Source: Candidatus Binatia bacterium
GTDB taxonomy: Bacteria; Desulfobacterota; Binatia; HRBIN30
NCBI GenBank assembly: GCA_937925685.1
Contig: CALAMI010000015.1
Span: 356,877-420,876, forward strand
Length of the DNA stretch: 64,000 nucleotides
Reading direction: 5' to 3'
In this document: piece by piece, positions 25,890 through 35,599 of the stretch
How positions within the stretch are numbered: position 1 is the first letter of the stretch
How the letters are laid out: each line of letters starts with the position of its first letter
Notes under the pieces: model-generated
Seen by the model: the letters and a program-made list of their open reading frames with translations, nothing else
The model's database searches: none
What the model was told of the DNA's origin: nothing
Made by a program: the position numbers and the translations under genes

Positions 25890-27713
25890 TTACCGATCGA
25901 GTACATCCAGTTTTTCTTGGGCGGCAAATTCTTTGCGCAGCTCCTCGTAATCTTCACGCCGAAACGGACGAAACGTGGTATCACCCCGACGCCTCCAGTA
26001 AATGCGCGCATCGGGAATACGGTTCAAATCGAAGTGAACCTTCTTGTAGTTGCGCACCAACACTTTCTGCGTTTGGGTATATTCGAAGTCATCGACGATG
26101 CGAACGAAGTCTGGGAACCACTTTCGGTCCATACTCCCGTGCGTTACCTGCTGTTCGCACCAGTCGAAAAAACCCTGCGGGTCGAACTCTGCTCCGTCGC
26201 GCATTTTCAGTGCCGCCATCACAAGTTCGTCGGAAACAGCGCAGGGCACGCCGTAAGCAACCGCGAGCTGCACGTCCGGATGTTCGCTGAGCAAGCGGCC
26301 CACTTGCGCTGCGGAAAAGTTCTCGCCGTCTTTGCGAATCCAGTCGTCGGTTCGCCCGTCGAAATACAGGAAGCGGCGCCCGTTGACGATCACAATGTGC
26401 CCGAGATCCCCCGAGTGATAGACGCCATCACGGTACTTTTGCTGATTCGCCTGGGGATCGTCATAGTATCCCTGGAACAACGCTGTGTCCGGGGCTACGC
26501 GGCAAATCTCCCCGACGGCACGATCATAGTTGAGCAATTTGCCGTCCGGACCAAGCTGCGCTGGTTCGCACTCCGTCCCGTCCGGTGCCAAGATTTTTAC
26601 CGCCGGGTCGGTGATTTCTCCCACAGACCCACGAGGATCCCCCTTACGTCGAAAGGTACTGATGGCGGCCTCCGTCGAGCCGTAAAGCTCGAACATGTCC
26701 TCCAGACCCAACCACTTGATGAACCTGTCGATGTCCGGCGGTGCAGCACCATTACCCACGGCATAGCGCAGCTTGTTGCGAGGGTTATGAGTGACCTCGC
26801 GGGCAATCGCTTCCTCGTCTCCACCAAAACGTTTCTCGATCGCAGCCAAGACGTAGTGCACCGGCTCCCCGACGTAATTCCAAAACGTGGAACCGTAGGT
26901 GAAAATGTCGTCGAGGAACTGGCTGGCACTGAATTTCTCCCGCAAACCCATGCTGCCGCCGACCCAGAACGCCGGCATGAAGCCGACAAACATGGAATTC
27001 GAATGGAACAGAGGCATACAGCCATAACCCACATCTTCGTGGGTCAGCCCTAAGTTCGACGACACACCGAGACCCACAGCGCAAAGCTTCAAATGGTTAT
27101 TCAAAATTCCTTTCGGTAAACCCGTCGTGCCCGAGGTGTAAATAACCATCAAGGGCATATCTGGTGTCACATCGACCTCTGGCGGAGAAACGTCGTCCCT
27201 CGCCGCACCGACTTCCCGATCGAGACAGGCCAGATAGTTCCGTGAAGCGGGCACTTCGCCGCCCTGGGTAGACAACACCAGAATGTTTTCCTCGCCAAGA
27301 TAGCGAAGCTGGCTTTGGATCCGCGTCACCTCCGGTAAGAACTTCTCGTCCACGACCAACACCCGTGCGCGAGCGTGGTTCAACACACCAGCCAAAACTT
27401 CTCCACGAAGCCCCGTGTTGACGCCGAACAAAGTCAGCCCAGCGTAAGCACAACCGCCGTACAGGGAGAGCAACTCCATGTGATTTTCCAGCAGCATCGC
27501 TACGTGTCCGGGGTGGTCGCTGTCGATTTTCCCCAGGCGCTGGAGTAAGAAATGAGCGGTCCGTACGCTTTCGTTGCGAAAGTCCAGGTAAGTCCACTGC
27601 CGATTTCGATGCAGCAGCAACACCTTGTTCCGGGTTACGGGGTGACGAGCACGGGCCTCGATATGAGCGCTCACGGTAAAGGTCGGTGCCTCGAATGTCA
27701 GTGGTTCTGCCAT
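25890..27713 (-). CDS. FATP-type acyl-CoA synthetase
   Basis: A 607-residue adenylate-forming enzyme. The P-loop is IYTSGTTGLPKGI, the adenine loop YGSTEAA, and the later hinge region FDGRTDDWIRKDGENFSA. This last motif and the LNRIPDARIYWRR C-terminus are typical of the fatty acid transport protein/very-long-chain acyl-CoA synthetase group (FadD6/FadD17-like), not of FadD. It activates a carboxylic acid to its CoA ester with ATP. It heads the minus-strand group with the LLM oxidoreductase and DUF2804. Confidence 0.88.
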   Translation of the reverse strand: MAEPLTFEAPTFTVSAHIEARARHPVTRNKVLLLHRNRQWTYLDFRNESVRTAHFLLQRLGKIDSDHPGHVAMLLENHMELLSLYGGCAYAGLTLFGVNTGLRGEVLAGVLNHARARVLVVDEKFLPEVTRIQSQLRYLGEENILVLSTQGGEVPASRNYLACLDREVGAARDDVSPPEVDVTPDMPLMVIYTSGTTGLPKGILNNHLKLCAVGLGVSSNLGLTHEDVGYGCMPLFHSNSMFVGFMPAFWVGGSMGLREKFSASQFLDDIFTYGSTFWNYVGEPVHYVLAAIEKRFGGDEEAIAREVTHNPRNKLRYAVGNGAAPPDIDRFIKWLGLEDMFELYGSTEAAISTFRRKGDPRGSVGEITDPAVKILAPDGTECEPAQLGPDGKLLNYDRAVGEICRVAPDTALFQGYYDDPQANQQKYRDGVYHSGDLGHIVIVNGRRFLYFDGRTDDWIRKDGENFSAAQVGRLLSEHPDVQLAVAYGVPCAVSDELVMAALKMRDGAEFDPQGFFDWCEQQVTHGSMDRKWFPDFVRIVDDFEYTQTQKVLVRNYKKVHFDLNRIPDARIYWRRRGDTTFRPFRREDYEELRKEFAAQEKLDVLDR

Positions 27714-28078
27714 GAATCGTTTCCTTCTTTCGGCGCGTAACTCGAACTTTACCTTTTAGTGGCATGAGCATTCCCCAGTCAACGGAGCTCCAGCTCTTCG
27801 CCCCAAGCCCACTCCACAAACCTCGCTTGGCTTGCCCGCACGAGACCGCTTGCGAGACGACCAATGGCTGCTGGCGTGCCCAGGTCTCTTGGAAAGCCCG
27901 ACCGAGGAGATTCACAGCTACCCGGCGCCCAGGTTGATTTGCGCCTGATTTTCAGAAGGCCACGAAGCGGCAACGCCACCCGCCGCAACACCACCTGCTA
28001 CATTGTCCCTGCCGCGAATCACGGAGCGGCCTTCTCCACCGTGCCAAGCCTTTCGGCCCCAAATCCCTGGCCCAAGGT
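27714..28078. other. Intergenic region, nothing recognised
   Basis: The 365 bp between valS (ends at 28079) and the acyl-CoA synthetase start. It should hold the promoter of the synthetase group. No repeat, hairpin-plus-U-tract or small gene with a good ribosome site was found. Confidence 0.5.
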
Positions 28079-30733
28079 TCAGCTCAGGGCTGCTAGGTGG
28101 CGGCGAAGATTCGAGGCTCGTTGGCGCAGGCTGAGCGCTTTCTCTTTTTCCTTTTCCACGATGTCTCGAGGGGCACGGGCCATGAAATCCTGCCGCGCTA
28201 GCTTGCCCTCTACTTGCTCGAGGTCCTTCCCCAGCTTGCCCAGCTCCCGCTCTAACCGCTGCCGCACTTCAGCGGTGTCAACGATACCTCGTACTGGCAC
28301 AAAAAGCTCCCCCAACCCTTCGACCAGCACCGAGGGCTCGCCAGCTGGCTGGTCGCCCTCCGAGAGTCTTTCTACTGTTCCGGCTCGGGCAAGAAGAGGT
28401 AGATAACTCTGCAGAAGCTCCTCTAGCTCGGGCGAGACCCCGACAGGAATCCGCACGGTCAACTCCTTCCCAGGCGGTAGCCCTAAATCGGCCCGCAAGT
28501 TCCGGACGCCTCGCACAGCGGCAAGAAGCTGTCCCACGCACTGCTCTACTTCTGGACTCCGCCACGCTTCGTCGGCCCGGGGGAACGGCCCAACCATAAT
28601 GCTCGCCGACCGATGCTCGAGCGGCAGATGCTGCCAGATCTCCTCCGTCACAAAAGGCATGATAGGGTGCAGCAGACGCAACGCCTGCTCCAGCACGTGC
28701 ACGAGCACCGCCTGGGTGCGCTCTACCACCCGCTCATCCGAGGCCGCCAACGGCAACTTGCTCATCTCGATGTACCAGTCGCAGTACTCGTGCCAGAGGA
28801 ACTGATAGGGCCCCAGCGCGGCGTCGTTGAACCGAAACTCCTCGAGGGCTGCTCGGGTGTTCTCGATGACTAGCTGCAAGCGCGAAAGGATCCAGCGATC
28901 CACCACCGAGAAGTCACTGGCCCGAAAAGCGCTTAGGGAGCTGACAGGCTGATGGCCGCGCACCTGCCGCAACACAAAACGAGCCGCGTTCCAAATTTTG
29001 TTCGCGAAGTGTCGGCCCAAATCGGTCTTCTCCTTGGCGTAGCGAACATCCTCGCCAGGCGGAGCCAAAGCAACAATGGTGTAACGCAACGCGTCTGCCC
29101 CGTACTCCCGAATCACTTCCAAAGGATCGGGAGAGTTTCCCAAGGACTTGGACATCTTCCGGCCCTGAAGATCCCGCACGATGCTGTTGAAGTAGACCGT
29201 GCGGAAGGGCACTTCGCCCATGAACTCGTATCCAGCCATCACCATCCGCGCCACCCAAAAGAAGATGATGTCGGCTCCAGTGACCAGCACATCGGTGGGG
29301 TAAAAGCGCTCGAGCGTGCGGGTACGTTCCGGCCAACCCATGGTCGAAAAGGGCCAAAGCCACGAGCTAAACCAAGTGTCCAACACGTCCGGGTCTTGCT
29401 GGATGTCCGCGGAGCCACAGTGAGCGCAAACATCCGGGTCGACTCGAGCCACGGTTTCCTTCCCACAGCTTGCACAGTACCACACCGGGAGGCGATGCCC
29501 CCACCAAAGTTGGCGGCTAATGCACCAATCGCGAATGTTTTCCAGCCAGTGCAAGTATACCCCAACCCACCGTTCGGGAATGAGTTTGAGTTTACCCGAG
29601 CGCACGGCGTCAATTGCGGGGCCTGCCAAGGGCTTCATGCGCACGAACCACTGCGTGGACAGATAAGGTTCGATGATGGTGTGACAACGTTCGCACCGCC
29701 GCACCGGTACGCGGTAAGGCTCTACTTTCACCAATAACCCGCGGGCTTCGAGGTCAGCGACGATTTTCTTTCGAGCTGCGAATCGCTCCAAGCCGCGATA
29801 AGGGCCGCCGTTCTCGTTGATCTTGCCCTCCGGATCCATGACCACCAACGGTGGTAAGTTGTGCCGCTGGGCCATCTCGAAGTCTGCAGCGTCGTGCGCG
29901 GGCGTGACTTTTACCGCCCCCGTGCCAAACTCCGGGTCCACCGCCTGGTCCGCCACAACGGGGATCGGCCGCTCCAGTAGGGGCAAGACAACGCGTTGAC
30001 CAACGAGATGGCGGTAGCGGCTATCCTCCGGGTGTACCGCGACCCCCGTGTCGCCCAACATGGTCTCCGGCCGCGTCGTTGCCACTACCACCCCATCGCC
30101 CCCGTGCTCCGCAGGGTAGCGAATGTACCACAGCGACCCCGCTTCACCACCCTCGACTGTAATCGCTTCTTCATCGGACAACGCCGTGTGGCAGCGGACA
30201 CACCAGTGAATGATCCGCTGGCCGCGGTAGACAAGGCCTTTTTCGTACAGTCGTACGAACACCTCCCGTACCGCCGCCGACAGTCCCGGGTCCATGGTGA
30301 AACGTTCGCGACGCCAATCACACGAGGCGCCCAGCTTTCGTAACTGGAGAAGAATCGTTCGCCCGTATTGCTCCTTCCACGCCCAGACCCGCTGCAAAAA
30401 AGCTTCGCGGCCCAATCGGTGACGATCGAGCCCTTCCTTAGCCAGCTGCTTCTCGACTGCGTTTTGCGTAGCGATGCCGGCATGATCAGTTCCCGGAAGC
30501 CAAAGAGTCACGAAACCGTCCATGCGCTTGTAGCGCACGAGGATGTCCTGCAACGTGTTATTCAACACGTGCCCCATGGTGAGAACGCCGGTGACGTTCG
30601 GCGGCGGAATCACCACGCTAAAACGCGGCCCAGGCCGCTCCTCATCCGCATAAAAATACCCCTGTTGTTCCCAGAAGGCGTACCACTTATCCTCGACTTG
30701 CGAGGGGTCATAGGTTTTCGGCAGCTCGTTCAT
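28079..30733 (-). CDS. valS: Valine--tRNA ligase
   Basis: An 884-residue class I synthetase of normal ValRS length. PPPNVTGVLTMGH (~43-55) is the HIGH region; its first residue is Thr where many ValRS have His. The editing domain carries TTRPETMLGDTG, and KMSKS is intact in GRKMSKSLGNSPDP. The tRNA anticodon-binding domain and the C-terminal coiled-coil (LERELGKLGKDLEQVEGKLARQDFM region) are complete. ATG 30733 starts MNELPKTYDPSQVEDKWY; the upstream in-frame extension is not needed and the ribosome site is weak. Confidence 0.96.
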   Translation of the reverse strand: MNELPKTYDPSQVEDKWYAFWEQQGYFYADEERPGPRFSVVIPPPNVTGVLTMGHVLNNTLQDILVRYKRMDGFVTLWLPGTDHAGIATQNAVEKQLAKEGLDRHRLGREAFLQRVWAWKEQYGRTILLQLRKLGASCDWRRERFTMDPGLSAAVREVFVRLYEKGLVYRGQRIIHWCVRCHTALSDEEAITVEGGEAGSLWYIRYPAEHGGDGVVVATTRPETMLGDTGVAVHPEDSRYRHLVGQRVVLPLLERPIPVVADQAVDPEFGTGAVKVTPAHDAADFEMAQRHNLPPLVVMDPEGKINENGGPYRGLERFAARKKIVADLEARGLLVKVEPYRVPVRRCERCHTIIEPYLSTQWFVRMKPLAGPAIDAVRSGKLKLIPERWVGVYLHWLENIRDWCISRQLWWGHRLPVWYCASCGKETVARVDPDVCAHCGSADIQQDPDVLDTWFSSWLWPFSTMGWPERTRTLERFYPTDVLVTGADIIFFWVARMVMAGYEFMGEVPFRTVYFNSIVRDLQGRKMSKSLGNSPDPLEVIREYGADALRYTIVALAPPGEDVRYAKEKTDLGRHFANKIWNAARFVLRQVRGHQPVSSLSAFRASDFSVVDRWILSRLQLVIENTRAALEEFRFNDAALGPYQFLWHEYCDWYIEMSKLPLAASDERVVERTQAVLVHVLEQALRLLHPIMPFVTEEIWQHLPLEHRSASIMVGPFPRADEAWRSPEVEQCVGQLLAAVRGVRNLRADLGLPPGKELTVRIPVGVSPELEELLQSYLPLLARAGTVERLSEGDQPAGEPSVLVEGLGELFVPVRGIVDTAEVRQRLERELGKLGKDLEQVEGKLARQDFMARAPRDIVEKEKEKALSLRQRASNLRRHLAALS

Positions 30734-30997
30734 CGACGACACCCTACGAGCGCGGCCGTTGACAAGCAACCGCGACGGAAGGGACTCGCTAACGTAAAGG
30801 CGAAACCCACGCAACGCCAACAACAACCTAAGTTGCTGACGGATGATGGAACGACAACTTAAGGGCAAACGGGCCCGTTAGTTCCATCGCCTGACGCCGC
30901 GCCCTCACCACGCCTTGCGGGCCGACTCGTTTCCCGGGGAGAGGGTGAAATGATGCGTGACGCGCAGCCGGGCGATGCCACGGGCCGCACGTGACAC

Positions 30998-31049
30998 CAT
31001 GGGAACATGCGTGACCGTGCGACCCAGCGGTGCATTGCGATGTGCCCCT
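30998..31049. repeat. Dispersed intergenic repeat, copy C
   Basis: CATGGGAACATGCGTGA followed by GGTGCATTGC and TGTGCCCCT aligns with copy A through its whole length. Most differences are C/T transitions, as expected of a decaying copy. Confidence 0.6.
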
Positions 31050-31691
31050 GGAGCGGTTGACCCTACCATCCTTTGGGCGCCCCTCCCCGTACTGTCGCCC
31101 TCTCCCCGTGGCAAAGGAGGGTCTCGAGGTGAGGGACCGATCCGCCTGCCTGTGAGGTCGACAATTGTCCCCGCCCTTGTCGCGCCAGCGCAGAGATCGC
31201 GGTAACCAACGGTGCTTCGCAGGGGCAATCGTCGTTCGCAAGCCGCGCTCTATGAGCAAGGGCCACCGCGACAACCCCTTCCCCACCGAAGATGAAAAGA
31301 GGACGAGAGAGCACGCTCCCCCGACCGTCTGAAGACGCCGCAACTGGCGAGCGCAAGGCAAAGATATTGTCCCACTTGTCCGTTCGTCCGGCCGCAGCGC
31401 TGCTATGATGGCTCTGGACTTGTCATCGCGATGGATCAGGCACCCAGCGCTCGCGAGACCAGCGAGTTTTTGCACCCGTGTCATTGTCGCCGCCGGCGTT
31501 GTACAATGGGTGCACTGGAAGTGGCAGATCTTGCTCGGGTTCACGGGTTGGTTACCACCACCCGGCCCCGAGCTGTGCTTTCGCGCGCTAGCAGCACCCT
31601 CACTGTTCTCTCCAACGGAAACGACATTGTCGCGCTCCCAGCAGCAAAACTTGAGGGTGCGGCCGAGTGTCGCCGCTCGCCCGCTTTATAG

Positions 31692-31889
31692 GAGCCACTT
31701 GCCCTGACGAAAGGCCTGCACACGTTCTACTCCCTCCAAGAGTTCCACGATCGGTGGGAAGTCGCGCACAGGCTGATCGAACGGATTCCCGAAAACCATT
31801 CTCCTTTGATTTCGGCAACCGGGTGGGTGACAAGGACCTGCCGCTCGCTCTTGTCCCGAATGCCCTTCGGCAACATTGCCTCGCGTAGC
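31692..31889 (+). pseudogene. Possible gene remnant
   Basis: The plus frame beginning at 31692 reads LTKGLHTFYSLQEFHDRW and then EVAHRLIERIPENHSPLIS, which looks like a real amphipathic helical protein segment. It has no usable start codon with a ribosome site and fades into Arg/Ser-rich noise. I do not recognise a family. The opposite strand also has a partly plausible frame (FDQPVRDFPPIVELLEGVE), so the strand is uncertain. Confidence 0.25.
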
Positions 31890-32163
31890 AGCCCACTGGC
31901 CGAGAGAGCTCATCGATTCACTGTCGAGGCCCCGGCTTGGTGCGAAACCTGGAGTTCTGCAAGCGTCTATGGTGCGGAGTGCTTCAACCAATCACCGGCA
32001 AGAAGCAGTTGTGGGGTGCGGTCCCATGCGCCCCCTGAAAAGGAAAGTTACCCCGTTTCGCAAGTACCTAGGGTCTCGGCGGTTTCATATCCGCTTCCGT
32101 CTTTCCCCCTCTTGAAAAAAGAGGTGTCCGCAGAAAACGGGGCCACGAGAGACGAAGGTTCTC

Positions 32164-33003
32164 CTATGGCACCAGTTCGAATCGGTACTCGATCGTTCCG
32201 GCGGCCGGAGCATTCGCCCACTCAGGCGGCATGCGAAACCGACTGCGACGGGCGGCAGCTAAAGCCTCACGGTCTAGCACCTCGTACCCGGAAGATCGAT
32301 CGAGACGCGCAGTGCGCACGGTACCATCCTGAGCGAGCTCTAACCATACGCGCACCACTCCGCTCCAGCTACGCTGGCGTGCAATGGCCGGATACGTTGG
32401 CGCTGGGCAATGCAAGCAGTACGCCCGTGCGTCGGCGCCTCTTCCCCCACCAACCCCGGAACCTCTCCCCCCGGATCCCACCCGATCGCTGCTTTCCGTT
32501 GCATTTCCCCCTGCGCCCGAGCCATTGCCTGACCGCACGTTGTCTGCCCCCGGACCTGTCGAAGTTGATGGTGCAGCATCAGCCCGTGTTTCCTCCGGGC
32601 TTTGCCACCAAGGGTCACGCCCCAGCTTGGTTTGCGCTTCCCCGCGTTTGTTTTGGCTAAACTGCACCCCAGTCTTGGATCGTGCTTTCCTTCTTTCGCT
32701 CCGGCTCTCCGGGAGAGGGCGCGCGTCGGAACTCTGCGCAGCTTGCGCCGCCTGAGCAGGTGGCTGTTCGCTTCGGACCGCGGCACCTACTCCTTCCTCC
32801 CCCCCAGGCGCAGCGATATCAGTGATCACGATTCGCGAAGGTAGTTTCGTCACCGATTCGGGTAGCCGCCACTTGGTCGTACCGAAGACGCCTATAACTC
32901 CCCCGTGAAGCGCCAGCGCCAAGAGCAACCAAGGCAAATATCTCATGCCTTGAGGCCTTCGAACCCCGAAGTTCCTCGCTAGCCCGCTAGGCATCGGATA
33001 CAT
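32164..33003 (-). CDS. TonB family protein (energy transducer-like)
   Basis: A 279-residue protein. It has one N-terminal membrane helix (LPWLLLALALHGGVIGVF), a long low-complexity periplasmic spacer rich in Gly, Ser, Arg and Gln, and a C-terminal TonB domain (YPAIARQRSWSGVVRVWLELAQDG region and SSGYEVLDREALAAARRSRF). The spacer has fewer Pro repeats than classical TonB. Just before the TonB domain is a Cys-x-x-Cys pair (YCLHCPAP). ATG 33003 or the internal ATG 32946 are both possible; neither has a strong ribosome site. ExbB/ExbD are not nearby. Confidence 0.82.
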   Translation of the reverse strand: MYPMPSGLARNFGVRRPQGMRYLPWLLLALALHGGVIGVFGTTKWRLPESVTKLPSRIVITDIAAPGGEEGVGAAVRSEQPPAQAAQAAQSSDARPLPESRSERRKARSKTGVQFSQNKRGEAQTKLGRDPWWQSPEETRADAAPSTSTGPGADNVRSGNGSGAGGNATESSDRVGSGGRGSGVGGGRGADARAYCLHCPAPTYPAIARQRSWSGVVRVWLELAQDGTVRTARLDRSSGYEVLDREALAAARRSRFRMPPEWANAPAAGTIEYRFELVP

Positions 33004-33084
33004 CAGACACCTGCCTTGCCTAACGGCTGATTTCCCTCAGCGTCAAGAGCGGCAGCGTTCATACTTTTCGTGTACGTAATCTAT

Positions 33085-35370
33085 ATGAACGACCCACGCT
33101 CAACGCTCGCGGCACCAGGTGACTGTTCCGCAGCGACGCGAACCAACCTTCCCGCGGTCGCCATCTATAGCCTCGTTGCACTGTTTTCTGCCGTCGCGGG
33201 CTGTAAGGACGAAGGGCAACTTGTGTCCAATGCCCTGGCGTTTCCCCCAGCACCTGCCCGACTCGGATCCTTCACCATCGAATGGGTCGGCTCGAAGTGG
33301 GAAGAGGCAAGCCTACGCATCGTGCACCGCAAACGCGAGCTTCCCGTGTGGGAAACCATACCAGGCCGAGCATGGATTACCGCGGCAATGGCTCGTCCCA
33401 AGGTTCGCGAACACCGGGGAATGTTTTCGATGCGCGAAGATCGCTTGGATCAGTGCGCAGATCAGACGGTCCACTCAATCGTTTTGCACGAGGAGAAGTG
33501 GGTCGTCGAAGGAGCTCTGCAATGCCAAAACGGCCTGCTGCCGTACTCCATGATTTTACGCCCGATCGACGACAGCATTCTTGGCTTCGAAGTCCAGCTG
33601 AACGACGCGCGTTACAATCGAGCCGGTCTACGCTTTCGTTCCGATCCCGAGGAACGGATCTTCGGTCACGGCGCGCAGTTCACGTACTTCGACCTCAAGG
33701 GGCGGTTGGTTCCCATCCTCGTTAGCGAACAAGGTATTGGCCGGGGTGCACAACCGGTTACCGCCGTTCTCGACCTCGTCGCGGGAGCCGGCGGAGCTTG
33801 GCACACGACCTACGCACCCATTCCGCACTACATCACGTCTCGCTTACGTTCTTTTGCCCTGGGAAACAGTGAATACGCGACTTTCGATTTTCGGCGCCCC
33901 GATGCGATTCGTGTCGAAGTTTGGTCAAGCACCGTCCGCGGGCAAATCTACGCTGGCCGCTCGCCGCTCGACCTCATTTTCGCTCACACGGGCGTGGCTG
34001 GACGCATGCGCCCGCTTCCCCGCTGGGTACACGGGGGGGCGATTGTGGGAATGCAGGGGGGAACCGCCGCCGTCCGTGCCGTGTGGGATGAATTATCGAA
34101 GCGCAACACACCTGTCGCTGCATTTTGGCTGCAAGACTGGGTAGGCCAGCGGAAAACGACCTTCGGCAAGCAGCTATGGTGGAACTGGGAACTCGACGGC
34201 GAGCACTACCCAGCATGGGAAGAACTCGTCGCCGATCTCGGCCAGCACGGAGTCCGCGTTCTCACCTATGTGAACCCGTTCCTCGTGGACGTAAGCGAAA
34301 AACCCAACCATCGGCGGAATTTGTTTCGCGAGGCCCAGGAAGCCGGCTTCCTCGTCCGCAAAGCCGATGGTAGCCCTTACATGATTCTCAACACAACCTT
34401 CTCCGCTGGGCTTTTGGACCTCACCCATCCCGGCGCTCGCAACTGGATTGTCGAAATCATTCGGGACAACGTCGCCGGCGTGGGGGCGAGCGGTTGGATG
34501 GCGGACTTCGGAGAGGGTCTGCCGTTCGATGGCGTTTTGGCACAGGGAAATGCGGAGACCATGCACAATCGCTACCCTGAACTTTGGGCGGCAGTGAATC
34601 GCGAGGCGCTTCGCAATTGTGGCCTAGCGGATGAGGGTGTGTTCTTCACTCGTTCGGCTTTCACGTTGAGCCCAGGTCTGAGCACCTTGTTCTGGCTGGG
34701 GGACCAGATGGTCACTTGGGATAAGTACGATGGCATCAAGACCGCAGTTACCGGTCTGCTCTCGTCTGGCCTCTCCGGACTCGCTTTCAATCACAGCGAT
34801 CTCGGAGGCTACACTGGCATCGACCAGCCCTTGCTTCGTTATCATCGCACGAAAGAGCTCTTGCTGCGGTGGATGGAACTCGCGGCCTTCCAGGTGGTGT
34901 TCCGGACCCATGAGGGCAACCTACCTGAAGTCAACCACCAGTTTTATTCGAGCCCTGAGACCTTGCAGTGGTTTTCCTACTTCTCCCGCCTTTTCGTGGC
35001 GTGGCAAGGCTACCGCGAGCGCTTGATCCTGGAGGCCGCTCAAACAGGAGCCCCGGTTGTCCGGCACCTTTTCCTGCACTACCCAAACGACCCGCGGGTG
35101 TGGACCATTGCTTACGAGCAATTCCTCGTGGGGCCCGACTTGCTCGTCGCACCCGTGCTCGATCCCGGCACGGAACAGGTGTCGCTGTATCTTCCCGAGG
35201 GTTTTTGGGTCCACCTCTGGACAGGCGCGATCCACACTGGGCCTAAAGACCTCCGAGTGGCCGCACCCGTCGGTCAGCCGGCGGTGTTTTACCGTTTTGG
35301 ATCTGCAGTCGGCACAGAACTAGAACGATTCGTTGCCCGGACGCCGGGAACCGATGGTACGCCCCGCTGA
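33085..35370 (+). CDS. GH31 glycosidase, sulfoquinovosidase-like lipoprotein
   Basis: A 761-residue GH31 enzyme with a lipoprotein signal (VALFSAVAGC). ATG 33085 is preferred to GTG 33070; neither has a clear ribosome site. The body follows E. coli YihQ (sulfoquinovosidase) closely: GMQGGT, LQDWVGQRKTTFGK, nucleophile Asp in GWMADFGE, acid/base Asp in WLGDQ, then HSDLGGY and RTHEGN. Of the five YihQ sulfosugar-binding residues I recall (Gln262, Gln288, Arg301, Trp304, Tyr508), the two Gln, the Trp and the Tyr are conserved, but Arg301 is replaced by Gln (GKQLWWNW). The substrate may therefore not be sulfoquinovose. No other sulfoquinovose pathway gene is adjacent. Confidence 0.88.
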   Translation: MNDPRSTLAAPGDCSAATRTNLPAVAIYSLVALFSAVAGCKDEGQLVSNALAFPPAPARLGSFTIEWVGSKWEEASLRIVHRKRELPVWETIPGRAWITAAMARPKVREHRGMFSMREDRLDQCADQTVHSIVLHEEKWVVEGALQCQNGLLPYSMILRPIDDSILGFEVQLNDARYNRAGLRFRSDPEERIFGHGAQFTYFDLKGRLVPILVSEQGIGRGAQPVTAVLDLVAGAGGAWHTTYAPIPHYITSRLRSFALGNSEYATFDFRRPDAIRVEVWSSTVRGQIYAGRSPLDLIFAHTGVAGRMRPLPRWVHGGAIVGMQGGTAAVRAVWDELSKRNTPVAAFWLQDWVGQRKTTFGKQLWWNWELDGEHYPAWEELVADLGQHGVRVLTYVNPFLVDVSEKPNHRRNLFREAQEAGFLVRKADGSPYMILNTTFSAGLLDLTHPGARNWIVEIIRDNVAGVGASGWMADFGEGLPFDGVLAQGNAETMHNRYPELWAAVNREALRNCGLADEGVFFTRSAFTLSPGLSTLFWLGDQMVTWDKYDGIKTAVTGLLSSGLSGLAFNHSDLGGYTGIDQPLLRYHRTKELLLRWMELAAFQVVFRTHEGNLPEVNHQFYSSPETLQWFSYFSRLFVAWQGYRERLILEAAQTGAPVVRHLFLHYPNDPRVWTIAYEQFLVGPDLLVAPVLDPGTEQVSLYLPEGFWVHLWTGAIHTGPKDLRVAAPVGQPAVFYRFGSAVGTELERFVARTPGTDGTPR

Positions 35371-35599
35371 GCCACACGACTCCCAGATCGCTCCGAGCTC
35401 GGCTACTCGCAAGGGGAACAGGCTGAGGTACCACCGTGCCCGTTTGCACGCCGTCCTGAACGGGTACGCGCTGGCTCAAGACATCAATGTGTCCACCTTA
35501 GCCGTGGCTAACGCGGCACGTTCGGGGGAAGTACCCGAACTGGAGTCGTAGGGGATTTCGTAGCCCGATGGATCGAGGCTCGGTCAGCCTGTCGATCTG

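Larger units (their letters stand above)
30734..32163. other. 1.4-kb gene-poor region
   Basis: No convincing intact gene lies between valS and the TonB-family gene. It contains dispersed repeat copy C, other GC-rich low-quality inverted tracts (near 31088-31115), and a weak coding-like stretch at 31692-31860. The region looks like degraded intergenic sequence, possibly an old insertion or lost-gene site. Confidence 0.6.

Noticed and set aside
33085..35370. Calling the GH31 gene yihQ
   Set aside because: The sulfonate-binding Arg position is Gln and no sulfoquinovose pathway gene is adjacent, so the name would overstate the evidence.
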